64,000 nt of DNA from an uncultured Elusimicrobia bacterium (GTDB taxonomy: Bacteria > Elusimicrobiota > Elusimicrobia > Elusimicrobiales > Elusimicrobiaceae): contig CAMECJ010000003.1 of NCBI GenBank assembly GCA_945913025.1, forward strand, positions 39,746 to 103,745, in the 5' to 3' direction. Position numbers and translations under genes: made by a program. The notes under the pieces are model-generated. The model saw only the letters and a list, made by a program, of their open reading frames with translations. It made no database searches and was not told where the DNA came from. Of this stretch, positions 25,789 to 34,588 are shown piece after piece (within the stretch, counting starts at the first letter, position 1; every line of letters starts with the position of its first letter).

Positions 25789-26547
25789 ATGACCAACAGA
25801 ACCCCTATTATCGCCGGAAACTGGAAAATGCATAATACTTTGGCCGAATCGGCCGACCTCATCACCGCTTTAACCAAAGCAGGGAACAAAAATCATGTAG
25901 AAATCATCGTCGCTCCTTCTTACACCTCCCTTGCTAAAGTGGCGGAACTCGCCAAAGGCTCCGAAATTCAAATCGCCGCCCAGGACGTGCACTGGGAAGA
26001 CAAAGGCGCTTTTACCAGTGCCGTTTCTCCCGTGCAGGCCAAAGACGCCGGCGCCGCACTTACCCTTATCGGCCACAGCGAACGCAGAAGCGTTTTCGGA
26101 GATACGGACGAAATTTTGAACAAAAAAGTAGCCGCCGCCCTGCGCCACGGCCTTAAAGTTATTTTCTGCGTCGGCGAAACTTTGGAAGAACGCGAAGCCG
26201 GAAAAACCTTGGACGTAATTGAAAGCCAACTCAAAAACGGCCTCAAAGATTTTACCGAAGAACAATTAAACGGCATTATCATCGCTTATGAACCCGTGTG
26301 GGCCATCGGCACCGGCAAAACCGCCACGCCCGAACAGGCGCAGGAAGTGCACGCGGCAATCCGCGCGTATTTAGCCAAAGCATATTCTCCCGCGTTTGCC
26401 GAAGCCACCCGCATCCTTTACGGCGGCAGCGTAAAAGACTCCAACGTCGACGAAATCATGGCTAAGCCTGATGTGGACGGTGCGCTCGTGGGCGGACAGT
26501 CTTTAATCGCAGACAAATTCGCCCGCATTATTAATTTCAACAAATAA
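25789..26547 (+). CDS. tpiA: Triosephosphate isomerase
   Basis: 252 residues, normal length. Active-site residues are readable: Asn11 and Lys13 in GNWKMH, the electrophilic His in IGHSERR, and the catalytic Glu in [11 protein letters not shown]. The phosphate-binding loop LYGGSVK and the C-terminal GALVGGQSL are also present. It interconverts dihydroxyacetone phosphate and glyceraldehyde 3-phosphate in glycolysis. It is the first gene of a long plus-strand run and has deoC 10 nt downstream, whose product also yields glyceraldehyde 3-phosphate. Confidence 0.98.
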   Translation: MTNRTPIIAGNWKMHNTLAESADLITALTKAGNKNHVEIIVAPSYTSLAKVAELAKGSEIQIAAQDVHWEDKGAFTSAVSPVQAKDAGAALTLIGHSERRSVFGDTDEILNKKVAAALRHGLKVIFCVGETLEEREAGKTLDVIESQLKNGLKDFTEEQLNGIIIAYEPVWAIGTGKTATPEQAQEVHAAIRAYLAKAYSPAFAEATRILYGGSVKDSNVDEIMAKPDVDGALVGGQSLIADKFARIINFNK

Positions 26548-26557
26548 GGAGTTTCGT

Positions 26558-27202
26558 ATGAATCCGGCCAAACTGATTGACCACACCATTTTAAAACCCG
26601 TCGCCTCAAAAGAGGACGTCCGCCGCATTTGCGGCGAAGCCAAAACCTATGGTTTCTTCAGCGTCTGCATCAACCCGTACTGGGTGGCGTACGCCAAAGA
26701 ACTGTTGCAAGGAACGGACGTAAAAGTGTGTACGGTCATCGGTTTTCCGCTGGGGGCCAATACAACGGCCGTAAAAGCGTACGAAACTGCGGACGCTTTA
26801 AAAAACGGCGCCGATGAAATTGATATGGTAATCAACCTCGGCGCCCTTAAAAGCGGCGACGATGATACCGTGTTAAATGATATCGCCGCCGTACGCAAAG
26901 CGTGTGAAGGGAAAATTTTAAAAGTGATTATTGAAACGTCGCAGCTGACGGAAGAAGAAAAAGTCAAAGCCTGCCAATTAGCCGCAAAAGCTAAAGCCGA
27001 TTTTGTAAAAACCTCCACCGGATTTACCGGCGGCGGGGCCACGGCGGCGGACGTGGCGCTGATGCGCGCGTCCGTTCCCGCAAACATGCAGGTAAAAGCG
27101 TCGGGCGGAGTCCGCTCGCGCGAAGACTTTGACGCTATGGTCGCCGCAGGGGCCACCCGTATCGGCGCCAGCAGCGGCGTAAAAATTATCGAGGGCAAAT
27201 GA
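26558..27202 (+). CDS. deoC: Deoxyribose-phosphate aldolase
   Basis: 214 residues, the usual short bacterial DeoC. It has the opening L-I-D-H-T-I-L-K-P, the [10 protein letters not shown] block, the I-D-M-V-I-N block, the Schiff-base lysine in FVKTSTGF and the V-K-A-S-G-G-V-R phosphate site. It splits deoxyribose 5-phosphate into acetaldehyde and glyceraldehyde 3-phosphate, feeding tpiA-linked glycolysis. Shine-Dalgarno AAGGAG. The stop overlaps the next start (ATGA). Confidence 0.97.
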   Translation: MNPAKLIDHTILKPVASKEDVRRICGEAKTYGFFSVCINPYWVAYAKELLQGTDVKVCTVIGFPLGANTTAVKAYETADALKNGADEIDMVINLGALKSGDDDTVLNDIAAVRKACEGKILKVIIETSQLTEEEKVKACQLAAKAKADFVKTSTGFTGGGATAADVALMRASVPANMQVKASGGVRSREDFDAMVAAGATRIGASSGVKIIEGK

Positions 27203-30200
27203 TTAATAACTGGGATATTCTCTCCCGACAGGATTCGCAATCGGGCGGTCTGCGTTACACGTTGGTAACGGACGGCACAGAGTATGACGCGCACTTAATC
27301 GCAAAAAAACTGCAAGGTTTTGTGCAAGATCCTATACCCGCTATCGCGCCGTATGTTTACGCATTTGAATTGCCGCAGACGCTTGACGAAGAAACCATCG
27401 AAAAAATTCGCACTGCCGCGGAGGAAGTTGCCGAACAAAGCCGCAAAGTAAACGAGTTTACTTCCGGCGGCATATTAGGAGACCCGCTTTTTAACGCGGA
27501 TAACACCAGCAATCCGGCGAACGGCTCTTTCGGTACTATTGAACTTGCCGACAGTTTTTTCCGCACGCCCGCACCGCAAGCACCCGATATTCAGCCACCG
27601 CAGAAAAATGACCCCTCCATAACCTCCGGCGAAATTACCATCAACGACAAAGATATGTTGATCAAGGATATGGAAGGCACGCTGCTCGACAAAATGCCTT
27701 TGGAAGATATTTTCTCCGCGGAAACCAAGTATGATATGTTTCTGGATTTAGAAAACCAGAAACTCGTGAAAAATTCCCAAATCCAGCGCGAACAAAAAAT
27801 AGGCAACTTGGCCGACGGAAAAGATAGTTTGGAAGAAACATTTAATGTTTTTGAGCAAAAAATTAAAGACCAAACTTGCATTATTGATTTAGAAGATTTA
27901 AATACCATTACCGACGGTTTGGCAAAAAAGGACCTCAGTTTTGTCCAACACGCTAACACAACCCCTCCGCAAGCAGTTCCGCAAATGTTCCAACAGACGG
28001 ATGCGGTAGTTTCGCCCGCCGGAGCTTCTTTGCCGGATGAACCCCAAACCGCTCCAAAAGAAGGAGAAAAAACGTCCGCAGCAGACGCGCCCGTCAATTT
28101 AACCGTCAATATGCCGCAAACGCCGGAAGAAAATAAAATCATCCGCACGGCGATAACAAACGACGTAAAAGAAGAAACTTTCTCTTTCCCGCGGCCGGCT
28201 AATCCCGACACGGCAGACACCCCCCCTTCCCCCGCACTTTTTACAGTCCGTCCCGAACACGGACAGAACGATATAGCGGAGCAAGAACCCACCGCCGAGG
28301 CTGATCCGGTGCCGGAAGAGGTTACACTGACCAACACAGTGCCGCCTATACATACTGCCGCCAAACCGATTTCTCCTGCAGGCGTCACGGACGATCTGCC
28401 GGAAATTACTATCCGCGGGCCGAAAGTAGATATATTGGAAAAAACTTTCAATTTGGAAACTACGCTTAATACTGAAATTATGCGCACCCAATACGAAAAG
28501 TCTTTCCACGATACGCAAGACCCGCCCACAATGCACCACAAGAGTCCTGCCCAAACGCAGCCGTCCGTACCGCTTGCACCGCCGGCGCCCGAAAAAACGC
28601 AGCCCGCAGCGGCACAGGAAATACGAAACACAACCGAATCTTTGCAACTGCAGGCCGAAGCCGTATCGGTACCGCATTCTGCCGCCTCACCGTTACAGCC
28701 GGGAGCAACATCCGATACGGTCGGAGAACCCGTCCAAAAACGGACTACGGAACCTATCCGCATACGCCAAACCGAAGCCAACACAGGGGAATCCAATATG
28801 GAAGACAATATCAAAGAAAAAACCACTTTCCGCATTCGGCGCAAAATCGCCTCCGCGCAGCCCGCACCGCCCTCGCTGAAAACTCCACTGCCGCCGGCTC
28901 CTGCGCCTGCACAACCGCAGCAGGCGGCTGCACCCGCACAACCGGTTCCGCCCGTTCAGCCGGCGCCGCAGTCCGAACAACCCCAATTACCCGTACTTCC
29001 CGCGCAGCCGGCGCAGCAAACGCCGCCGCGCCCTGCCGCCGTACCGGCACAACCGCAGCCGGTAAAGCCTAACCCCGTTATCGAAAAAACAAAAACGATT
29101 GACCACTCTATTGAGCTGCCTCTTTCGGAATTAAAAAAACACAATTGGCCGCTGGAAGTACCGATGATTCCAACTTATACGCTGGAGAATATGGTAATTT
29201 CTGTCCACCGTTTTGCACACGCGACGGCCATTTCCGTCATAGAAAATCCGGGCAAGCTGTATAATCCGCTTGTTTTTCACGGAACTACCGGCACAGGTAA
29301 AACCCATTTCTTAAACGCTATGGCTTACGCATTTTCCCAAAAATACGGACAGGAAAATATTTTTATGACCAACGGCGTGCGTCTTTCGCGCGGGATTCAG
29401 CGTTATGTAATGGAAGGCAATATCGAAAAATTCGAAAAATTTATGGACACGGTAAAAGTGCTCTTGATTGACGACATCCACTTGATTGCCGTCAATGAAC
29501 AAAACCGCACCCATATATCCGCCCTCTTAAACAAATTTCTGCGGGAACAGAAACAGATTGTAATTACGTCTAAATATCCGCCGGAAAGCTTGGAAAAACT
29601 AGAACAACTGATCCGCTTTAAACTGGATTCGGGATGGATTTCCGAATTAAAACAAACTGGCGGATCCACCTATTTTAGAATTGTTAAAAAAATGCTGTTG
29701 GACAACGGTATTGATTTAAATGACTCTCAAATTACCGCCTTCTTTGGCGGCTCCCATATGACGTTGGGAACTATCACACGCAGTATCCGCCGTTTAAAAG
29801 TGTTGGAAAATTTAATGTATCCGCATCTGCGGGAAGAGGACCGATCCCAGGCCAACATTTTTGAAAAATTATTGGCCACCACAGGAGAAGACGGATCCAG
29901 TGAATTATTAACTATAAACCCAACGGATATTACCACCATCACAGCCTGCTCACAAACGGATTGGGGCCGGATTGGGTTCTTCTATCCGCAAGACAGCTCT
30001 AATATGATGCCTTGGATGGTATACGCGCTTAAGCAACGCGCAAAAGAATTAGGGATTCCGGGCGGGTTTGAAATTGCGGTCCGATCTTCGTACTCTACGG
30101 ACAACATCATTTCATCGGCTTTTAAAATTGCCAATTTGTGCGACAATAAAAAGTTAAAAGGCGCCGTAATCTTAGGTCCCTCATTAATGGTATGTGAACC

Positions 30201-30336
30201 GTCCGTGCGCGAAAACTTTTACGATATTCTTACGCATATGCTGGAAATTATGCTTATCCGCTGCGGCATTATCAACTTTGAGGACGTCAAAGCGCCCAGC
30301 ACATACGTAAAAGTAATTTCCGAATTGTTGAGGTAA
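27199..30336 (+). CDS. Giant DnaA-like AAA+ ATPase with long disordered region
   Basis: 1045 residues. Region 1 (about 1-90) is a small ordered domain of unknown type. Region 2 (about 90-640) is acidic then very rich in Pro, Ala and Gln, probably disordered. Region 3 (about 655-890) is a DnaA/Hda-like AAA+ module: Walker A GTTGTGKT at 695-702, Walker B LLIDDIH (Asp758, Asp759) and a sensor-like I-V-I-T-S-K-Y-P-P segment. Region 4 (about 905-1045) does not resemble the DnaA DNA-binding domain; I do not recognise it. It is thus not the replication initiator itself. It starts by overlapping the deoC stop and is followed 4 nt later by a lipoprotein gene. Function unknown; a role at a membrane or DNA site is possible. 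Confidence 0.82.
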   Translation: MINNWDILSRQDSQSGGLRYTLVTDGTEYDAHLIAKKLQGFVQDPIPAIAPYVYAFELPQTLDEETIEKIRTAAEEVAEQSRKVNEFTSGGILGDPLFNADNTSNPANGSFGTIELADSFFRTPAPQAPDIQPPQKNDPSITSGEITINDKDMLIKDMEGTLLDKMPLEDIFSAETKYDMFLDLENQKLVKNSQIQREQKIGNLADGKDSLEETFNVFEQKIKDQTCIIDLEDLNTITDGLAKKDLSFVQHANTTPPQAVPQMFQQTDAVVSPAGASLPDEPQTAPKEGEKTSAADAPVNLTVNMPQTPEENKIIRTAITNDVKEETFSFPRPANPDTADTPPSPALFTVRPEHGQNDIAEQEPTAEADPVPEEVTLTNTVPPIHTAAKPISPAGVTDDLPEITIRGPKVDILEKTFNLETTLNTEIMRTQYEKSFHDTQDPPTMHHKSPAQTQPSVPLAPPAPEKTQPAAAQEIRNTTESLQLQAEAVSVPHSAASPLQPGATSDTVGEPVQKRTTEPIRIRQTEANTGESNMEDNIKEKTTFRIRRKIASAQPAPPSLKTPLPPAPAPAQPQQAAAPAQPVPPVQPAPQSEQPQLPVLPAQPAQQTPPRPAAVPAQPQPVKPNPVIEKTKTIDHSIELPLSELKKHNWPLEVPMIPTYTLENMVISVHRFAHATAISVIENPGKLYNPLVFHGTTGTGKTHFLNAMAYAFSQKYGQENIFMTNGVRLSRGIQRYVMEGNIEKFEKFMDTVKVLLIDDIHLIAVNEQNRTHISALLNKFLREQKQIVITSKYPPESLEKLEQLIRFKLDSGWISELKQTGGSTYFRIVKKMLLDNGIDLNDSQITAFFGGSHMTLGTITRSIRRLKVLENLMYPHLREEDRSQANIFEKLLATTGEDGSSELLTINPTDITTITACSQTDWGRIGFFYPQDSSNMMPWMVYALKQRAKELGIPGGFEIAVRSSYSTDNIISSAFKIANLCDNKKLKGAVILGPSLMVCEPSVRENFYDILTHMLEIMLIRCGIINFEDVKAPSTYVKVISELLR

Positions 30337-30340
30337 CGCT

Positions 30341-30787
30341 ATGAAAAAAATCTGTACGCTTCTTGCCGTTGCGCTGTGCCTGTGCGCTTGCGGCTCCACG
30401 CTTAAAACAGCTGTTAAAAACGGTGCAATTGCTCCCGCTTTCAATGACACTCTTTTAACCGGAGACTACCTGTGGGTGCGCGGTTTTGGCGCGGCGAACC
30501 CAAACCACACAACCGATTCCCAACGCCGCATTATGAGCCGCGAAGCAGCCGTCGCCCACGCCTACCAGCGCGCCAGCGAAGTGCTTTACGGCGCGAATTT
30601 GGAAGCCAATGTGCAGGTGGTGGACGCGGTGTCCGCCGGCAGCACAATTACATCGGGTACGAACGGCGTCATCAGCCAAATGGAACTGGTTTCCACGGAA
30701 TATATGGAGGACGGCGGCTGCGCCGTTATTATGCGCCTTGCCAGAGAGCGCCTTAAAAAAGCCGGTTTGGATCCGGAGGATAAATAA
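30341..30787 (+). CDS. LPP20-like lipoprotein
   Basis: 148 residues. Signal peptide with lipobox-like LCAC (Cys17), then a mature domain of about 130 residues. The segment S-R-E-A-A-V-A-H-A-Y-Q-R-A-S-E-V-L-Y-G resembles the first helix of the LPP20/FlgT-N fold (alpha-beta domain common in envelope lipoproteins). It is followed by the next lipoprotein with a TAATG overlap, so the two are probably made together. Its Shine-Dalgarno GAGG lies in the end of the DnaA-like gene. Function not known; the fold call is tentative. Confidence 0.75.
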   Translation: MKKICTLLAVALCLCACGSTLKTAVKNGAIAPAFNDTLLTGDYLWVRGFGAANPNHTTDSQRRIMSREAAVAHAYQRASEVLYGANLEANVQVVDAVSAGSTITSGTNGVISQMELVSTEYMEDGGCAVIMRLARERLKKAGLDPEDK

Positions 30788-31893
30788 TGAAGAAATCACT
30801 TTTATGTTTGCTCACAGCAGCGGTGTTTTGCGCAGCTTGCAGCGGCATTCGTATCGGACCGAAAGGAGAGGGTGAATACGTATATGCGGAATCACTCGTT
30901 CCTTACGACGAGAACAATTTAAAACAAATGAAAAAAGACGGCGTCTTGGCCGCCCAGCGCGCCGCCGTGGAACAGGTGGCGGGCGTGTTTATTTCGTCAG
31001 CCACGACGGTAGACCAGGCCCAGCTGGTGGAAGATAAAATTACTTCCAAAACTGCCGGTTTTATCCGCAGAAGCCACGTTCAAAAAGCTTACCGCAAAGG
31101 CGACCAATGGTATACGCGCCTCAAAGCCATGGTGCTTGTAAAGGACATCGGGGACATTATCAAACAGTCCGAGTCCGACGCGTTTGCCAAAAAAACCACC
31201 ATTTTGGTAACTTCCCGCGAAATGAACGGGGAGGACATCTCCCTGCGCCAGGACTGCAAACAAGCCATTTACCGCGCTTTAAAAAACCAGCCGTTTGCGC
31301 TGGTCAACGGGGATAATTTAAGCCAGAACAATATCGAGGAACCCACCTCCGTCATCGACAAAGCCCGCACCGAAGGAGCGCGCTTTGTGATTGTAGCGGA
31401 CGTGGAAACCAATCCGCTCGTTACGCTGGCGGGCAACACCTCTCCGTTTAAAACGTACCGTGCGCGCGCCAACATCCGCACCTACGCCGCCAACAACTAT
31501 GCGCTGGTGGCCGAAGGCGCACAGCAATTATCCGGTTTGGACCCGCTGCCGGATATCGCTGCGCAGAAATCCATCTCCGCCGCGTGCGAAGCTGCCGCCA
31601 AACAGCTGGCCGAACCCGTTAATGCGGCTATTAACTCGGCCAAGACGTTTAATGTAACCGTCAAAGACGTAAATACGATTGAACGGTTGAAACAAATTCA
31701 AAATATCTTTAAAGACTTGCGCGAAATTGAAGATTTCAATCTGGTGCGCTATACTAATTCCAGCGCGCAGTTTGAAATTTCGGCCAATATTGCTACACCC
31801 GAAGAACTGGCCGCCAAGATTATCCGCAAATACAACGTCAATTTTACCGTGGTGACGATTACGCCGTCCGCCATTGTGTTGAGTTTTAACTAA
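30787..31893 (+). CDS. FlgT-like N-terminal domain lipoprotein, 368 aa
   Basis: A signal peptide with lipobox-like CAAC (Cys18) is present. Residues about 30-125 match the FlgT N-terminal pattern (G-V-L-A-A-Q-R-A-A-V-E-Q-V-A-G-V, then T-A-G-F-I-R-R, then Y-T-R-L-K-A-M-V). A middle alpha/beta domain (about 130-250) has an ATVD/VETN-type strand pattern as in FlgT-M, and the C-terminal 80 residues form another small domain. In Vibrio, FlgT builds the flagellar H-ring; no flagellar genes are visible here, so an unrelated envelope role is more likely. It is coupled to the preceding LPP20-like gene (TAATG). Confidence 0.75.
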   Translation: MKKSLLCLLTAAVFCAACSGIRIGPKGEGEYVYAESLVPYDENNLKQMKKDGVLAAQRAAVEQVAGVFISSATTVDQAQLVEDKITSKTAGFIRRSHVQKAYRKGDQWYTRLKAMVLVKDIGDIIKQSESDAFAKKTTILVTSREMNGEDISLRQDCKQAIYRALKNQPFALVNGDNLSQNNIEEPTSVIDKARTEGARFVIVADVETNPLVTLAGNTSPFKTYRARANIRTYAANNYALVAEGAQQLSGLDPLPDIAAQKSISAACEAAAKQLAEPVNAAINSAKTFNVTVKDVNTIERLKQIQNIFKDLREIEDFNLVRYTNSSAQFEISANIATPEELAAKIIRKYNVNFTVVTITPSAIVLSFN

Positions 31894-31894
31894 T

Positions 31895-33433
31895 ATGCTG
31901 GCCAACGTTTGTACAGGAGCCATAAAAGGCATTGAAGGCTTTGCCGTGTCCGTGGAAGTGGACATTGCGCCCGGTATGCCCACGTTGGCCGTTGTCGGGC
32001 TGCCGGACGCGGAAGTGCGCGAAAGCAAGGAACGCGTCGTAGCCGCCGTACGAAACAGCGGGTTTGATTTTCCCACCAAACGCATTACCGTCAATTTAAG
32101 TCCTGCCGAACTGCGCAAAAGCGGCACGCAATTTGATTTGCCGATTGCGCTGGGTATTCTGGCCGCCAGCGAACAGCTTTCGCCCAAATCCGCGGCCAAA
32201 TTGAAAGATTTGCTTGTTTTGGGCGAACTGGCGTTGGATGGTTCCCTGCGCCCGTGCGCAGGGGTGCTTCCCATGTTAATTTCCTGCAAAGACCAGCGCA
32301 AAACGGCTGTCATTCCGCCCCAAAACGTATTGGAAGGGCAGGTGTCCGGCGCGGATTTTATCACGCCGCATACGCTTAAAGAGCTGGCCGATTATCTGGA
32401 AGGAAAAGCCGAAGAGTCCGCCGTTAAAATCGCCTATATTCCGCAAAAAGAAGAAGAGGTTTTGCCGGAGCTTGATTTTTCAGAAGTCAAAGGCCAGGCT
32501 CTTGCGAAACGCGCGCTCGAGATTGCGGCCGCAGGCGGACACAATGTACTCATGATTGGCCTGCCCGGCACGGGCAAAAGCATGCTGGCAAAACGTTTTT
32601 CGGGCATTTTACCGCCGCTGACGCAGGCAGAATCGCTTGAAATTACTAAAATTTATTCCATTTGCAATTTAATGGGAAAAAGTAAACTGCTGACACAGCG
32701 TCCGTTTCGGGATCCGCACCACACCATTTCGGACGTAGCGCTCATCGGCGGAGGTTCCTCCCCCCGCCCGGGAGAAGTGTCGCTTGCGCACAACGGAGTG
32801 CTCTTTTTAGACGAATTTGCCGAATTTTCCCGCTCTTCGTTAGAAGTTCTGCGCGAACCGTTGGAAAACGGCCAGGTAACCATTTCCCGCGCCAAAGAAA
32901 CGGTTTCTTATCCCGCCCGATTTACCTTGGTGGCAGCCATGAACCCGTGCCCCTGCGGGCACCTGGGGGACCCGCTCCACCCGTGTTCCTGCTCGCCGAT
33001 GCAGGTAAACCGCTACAAATCGCGCATTTCGGGGCCGCTCCTGGACCGTATCGATTTAACCGTCAATTTAAATCCCGTCAAATATACGGACTGGACCAAG
33101 ACCAGCGAAGGGGAATCCTCCGCCGCTATCCGCGGGCGCGTATTAAAAGCGCGCGAAGTCCAGCGCAAACGTTTTGCCGGCACGCCTACCACGGCCAACG
33201 CGTTTATGACGCCGAAGCAAATTAAAGAATTTTGCAAACTTCCCGACGGAGCGGACGATATTTTGGAAGCCGCCATGCGCAAATTCGGTTTAAGCGCGCG
33301 AAGCCTCGACAAAATTTTAAAAACGGCGCGAACCATCGCCGACCTTGAACAAAAAGCGGACATTGAAACCAAACACCTGGTGGAAGTAATGCAATACCGC
33401 CCGCTGGACCGCAAAGGAGTGGCGGACATCTGA
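31895..33433 (+). CDS. comM: ComM/YifB-family magnesium chelatase-like AAA+ ATPase
   Basis: 512 residues, the standard ComM length. N-terminal Lon-like domain (about 1-170) with P-T-L-A-V-V-G-L-P-D and L-S-P-A-E-L-R-K motifs, then the AAA+ module with Walker A GLPGTGKS and Walker B G-V-L-F-L-D-E-F-A-E, a zinc-finger-like segment with four cysteines (CPCGHLGDPLHPCSC), and the C-terminal helical domain. ComM is a hexameric helicase that promotes branch migration during natural transformation. Its position directly before dprA supports a DNA-uptake role, which also fits the pilin genes here. No good Shine-Dalgarno sequence; the ATG lies 1 nt after the previous stop. Confidence 0.94.
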   Translation: MLANVCTGAIKGIEGFAVSVEVDIAPGMPTLAVVGLPDAEVRESKERVVAAVRNSGFDFPTKRITVNLSPAELRKSGTQFDLPIALGILAASEQLSPKSAAKLKDLLVLGELALDGSLRPCAGVLPMLISCKDQRKTAVIPPQNVLEGQVSGADFITPHTLKELADYLEGKAEESAVKIAYIPQKEEEVLPELDFSEVKGQALAKRALEIAAAGGHNVLMIGLPGTGKSMLAKRFSGILPPLTQAESLEITKIYSICNLMGKSKLLTQRPFRDPHHTISDVALIGGGSSPRPGEVSLAHNGVLFLDEFAEFSRSSLEVLREPLENGQVTISRAKETVSYPARFTLVAAMNPCPCGHLGDPLHPCSCSPMQVNRYKSRISGPLLDRIDLTVNLNPVKYTDWTKTSEGESSAAIRGRVLKAREVQRKRFAGTPTTANAFMTPKQIKEFCKLPDGADDILEAAMRKFGLSARSLDKILKTARTIADLEQKADIETKHLVEVMQYRPLDRKGVADI

Positions 33434-34569
33434 TGAACCCGAATATCTCCGCCGCCGAACGGCTGGCCCGCATCCGCTTAAACGCTTTCCTGTTTTTTCG
33501 CGCTGACTGGCTCGAACGACTTATTGAAATTTTCGGTTCGGCCGAAGAAATCCTTCGCCAAGATGCCGAAACGCTGGCGCGCGAAGCCAATTTAAACCCG
33601 TCCACCGCAGCCCACCTGCTGCACGACGCATTCGCCATAGACCCGCAGGAAGAATGGGATAAAACAGCCGCACTCGGCGGGCACATCTACCTTCCTGAAG
33701 ACGAAGAATACCCGCAGTCTTTACGCAACATTAAAGAAGCCCCGCTTGCCTTGTATGTGCTCGGTAAACTGCCCGCAAAAGAGCAAGCGTGCGTGGCAAT
33801 GGTAGGTACGCGCAAAATCACACCGTACGGCAGAAGAGCCGCCAATAAACTGGCTACAGATTTAACGCAGGCAGGCGTAACCGTCGTGAGCGGTTTGGCA
33901 CGCGGGGTGGACAGCGAATGCCACACCGCTGCGGTACGTCTAAAAAAACCTACGGCGGCCGTCATCGGTACGGGAGTCGGCCGCTGCTATCCGCCCGAAA
34001 ACCGCCAACTTGCCCGCGCTATTTTGGAATACGGCGGTGCGATCGTATCCGAACTCCCGTTTAATAAACCGCCCAACGCTTTTCACTTTCCGCGCAGGAA
34101 CCGTATTATCGCCGCGCTCTCGCAACCTGTAGTGGTGGTAGAAGGCGAAATTAAGTCCGGCGCCCTAATTACGGCTAAACTCGCTTTGGAAATAGGCAAA
34201 GACGTTTTAGCCGTACCCGGCCCGATAGACAGCCCGCAATCGACCGGAACCAACCACCTCATCCGCGAAGGGGCGGGGGTTGTAACCTCTGCCGCAGATA
34301 TACTAGACTATATACCACAGCAGCTTCGTTTCGGGCTGGACCCGCGTTTCTTTGAAACGCCCTCCTTAGCACCCGACAAGCCGCAAGACGATTTAACGCC
34401 CCGCCAACGCGAAGTAATGCAGGCCGTGGGCGAAGGCTCCGCCAGCTTAGACCAAATAGCCGAAACCATCGGCGCGGACGTGCCCGAAGCGGCGGGGATT
34501 CTGTTTGAACTGGAAGTAAAAGGCTTTCTGGCTTGTGAAAACGGCCTGTACAGCAAGAGTAAATTTTAA
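33433..34569 (+). CDS. dprA: DNA processing protein DprA
   Basis: 378 residues. An N-terminal helical (SAM-like) domain is followed by the Rossmann-like DprA core: YPQSLRNI, M-V-G-T-R, V-V-S-G-L-A-R-G-V-D, G-T-G-V-G-R-C-Y-P-P and F-P-R-R-N-R-I-I blocks. The C-terminal 60 residues fit the winged-helix DML1-like domain. DprA loads RecA on incoming single-stranded DNA in transformation. Start overlaps comM (TGATG). The order dprA-topA-xer is common in many bacteria. Confidence 0.95.
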   Translation: MNPNISAAERLARIRLNAFLFFRADWLERLIEIFGSAEEILRQDAETLAREANLNPSTAAHLLHDAFAIDPQEEWDKTAALGGHIYLPEDEEYPQSLRNIKEAPLALYVLGKLPAKEQACVAMVGTRKITPYGRRAANKLATDLTQAGVTVVSGLARGVDSECHTAAVRLKKPTAAVIGTGVGRCYPPENRQLARAILEYGGAIVSELPFNKPPNAFHFPRRNRIIAALSQPVVVVEGEIKSGALITAKLALEIGKDVLAVPGPIDSPQSTGTNHLIREGAGVVTSAADILDYIPQQLRFGLDPRFFETPSLAPDKPQDDLTPRQREVMQAVGEGSASLDQIAETIGADVPEAAGILFELEVKGFLACENGLYSKSKF

Positions 34570-34588
34570 CTTTATAAGGAAGTGAATT

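Noticed and set aside
27600..29100. Low-complexity middle of the DnaA-like gene as an assembly chimaera or frameshift
   Set aside because: The frame stays open for over 1000 codons with consistent codon use, and Pro/Ala/Gln-rich linkers are plausible.
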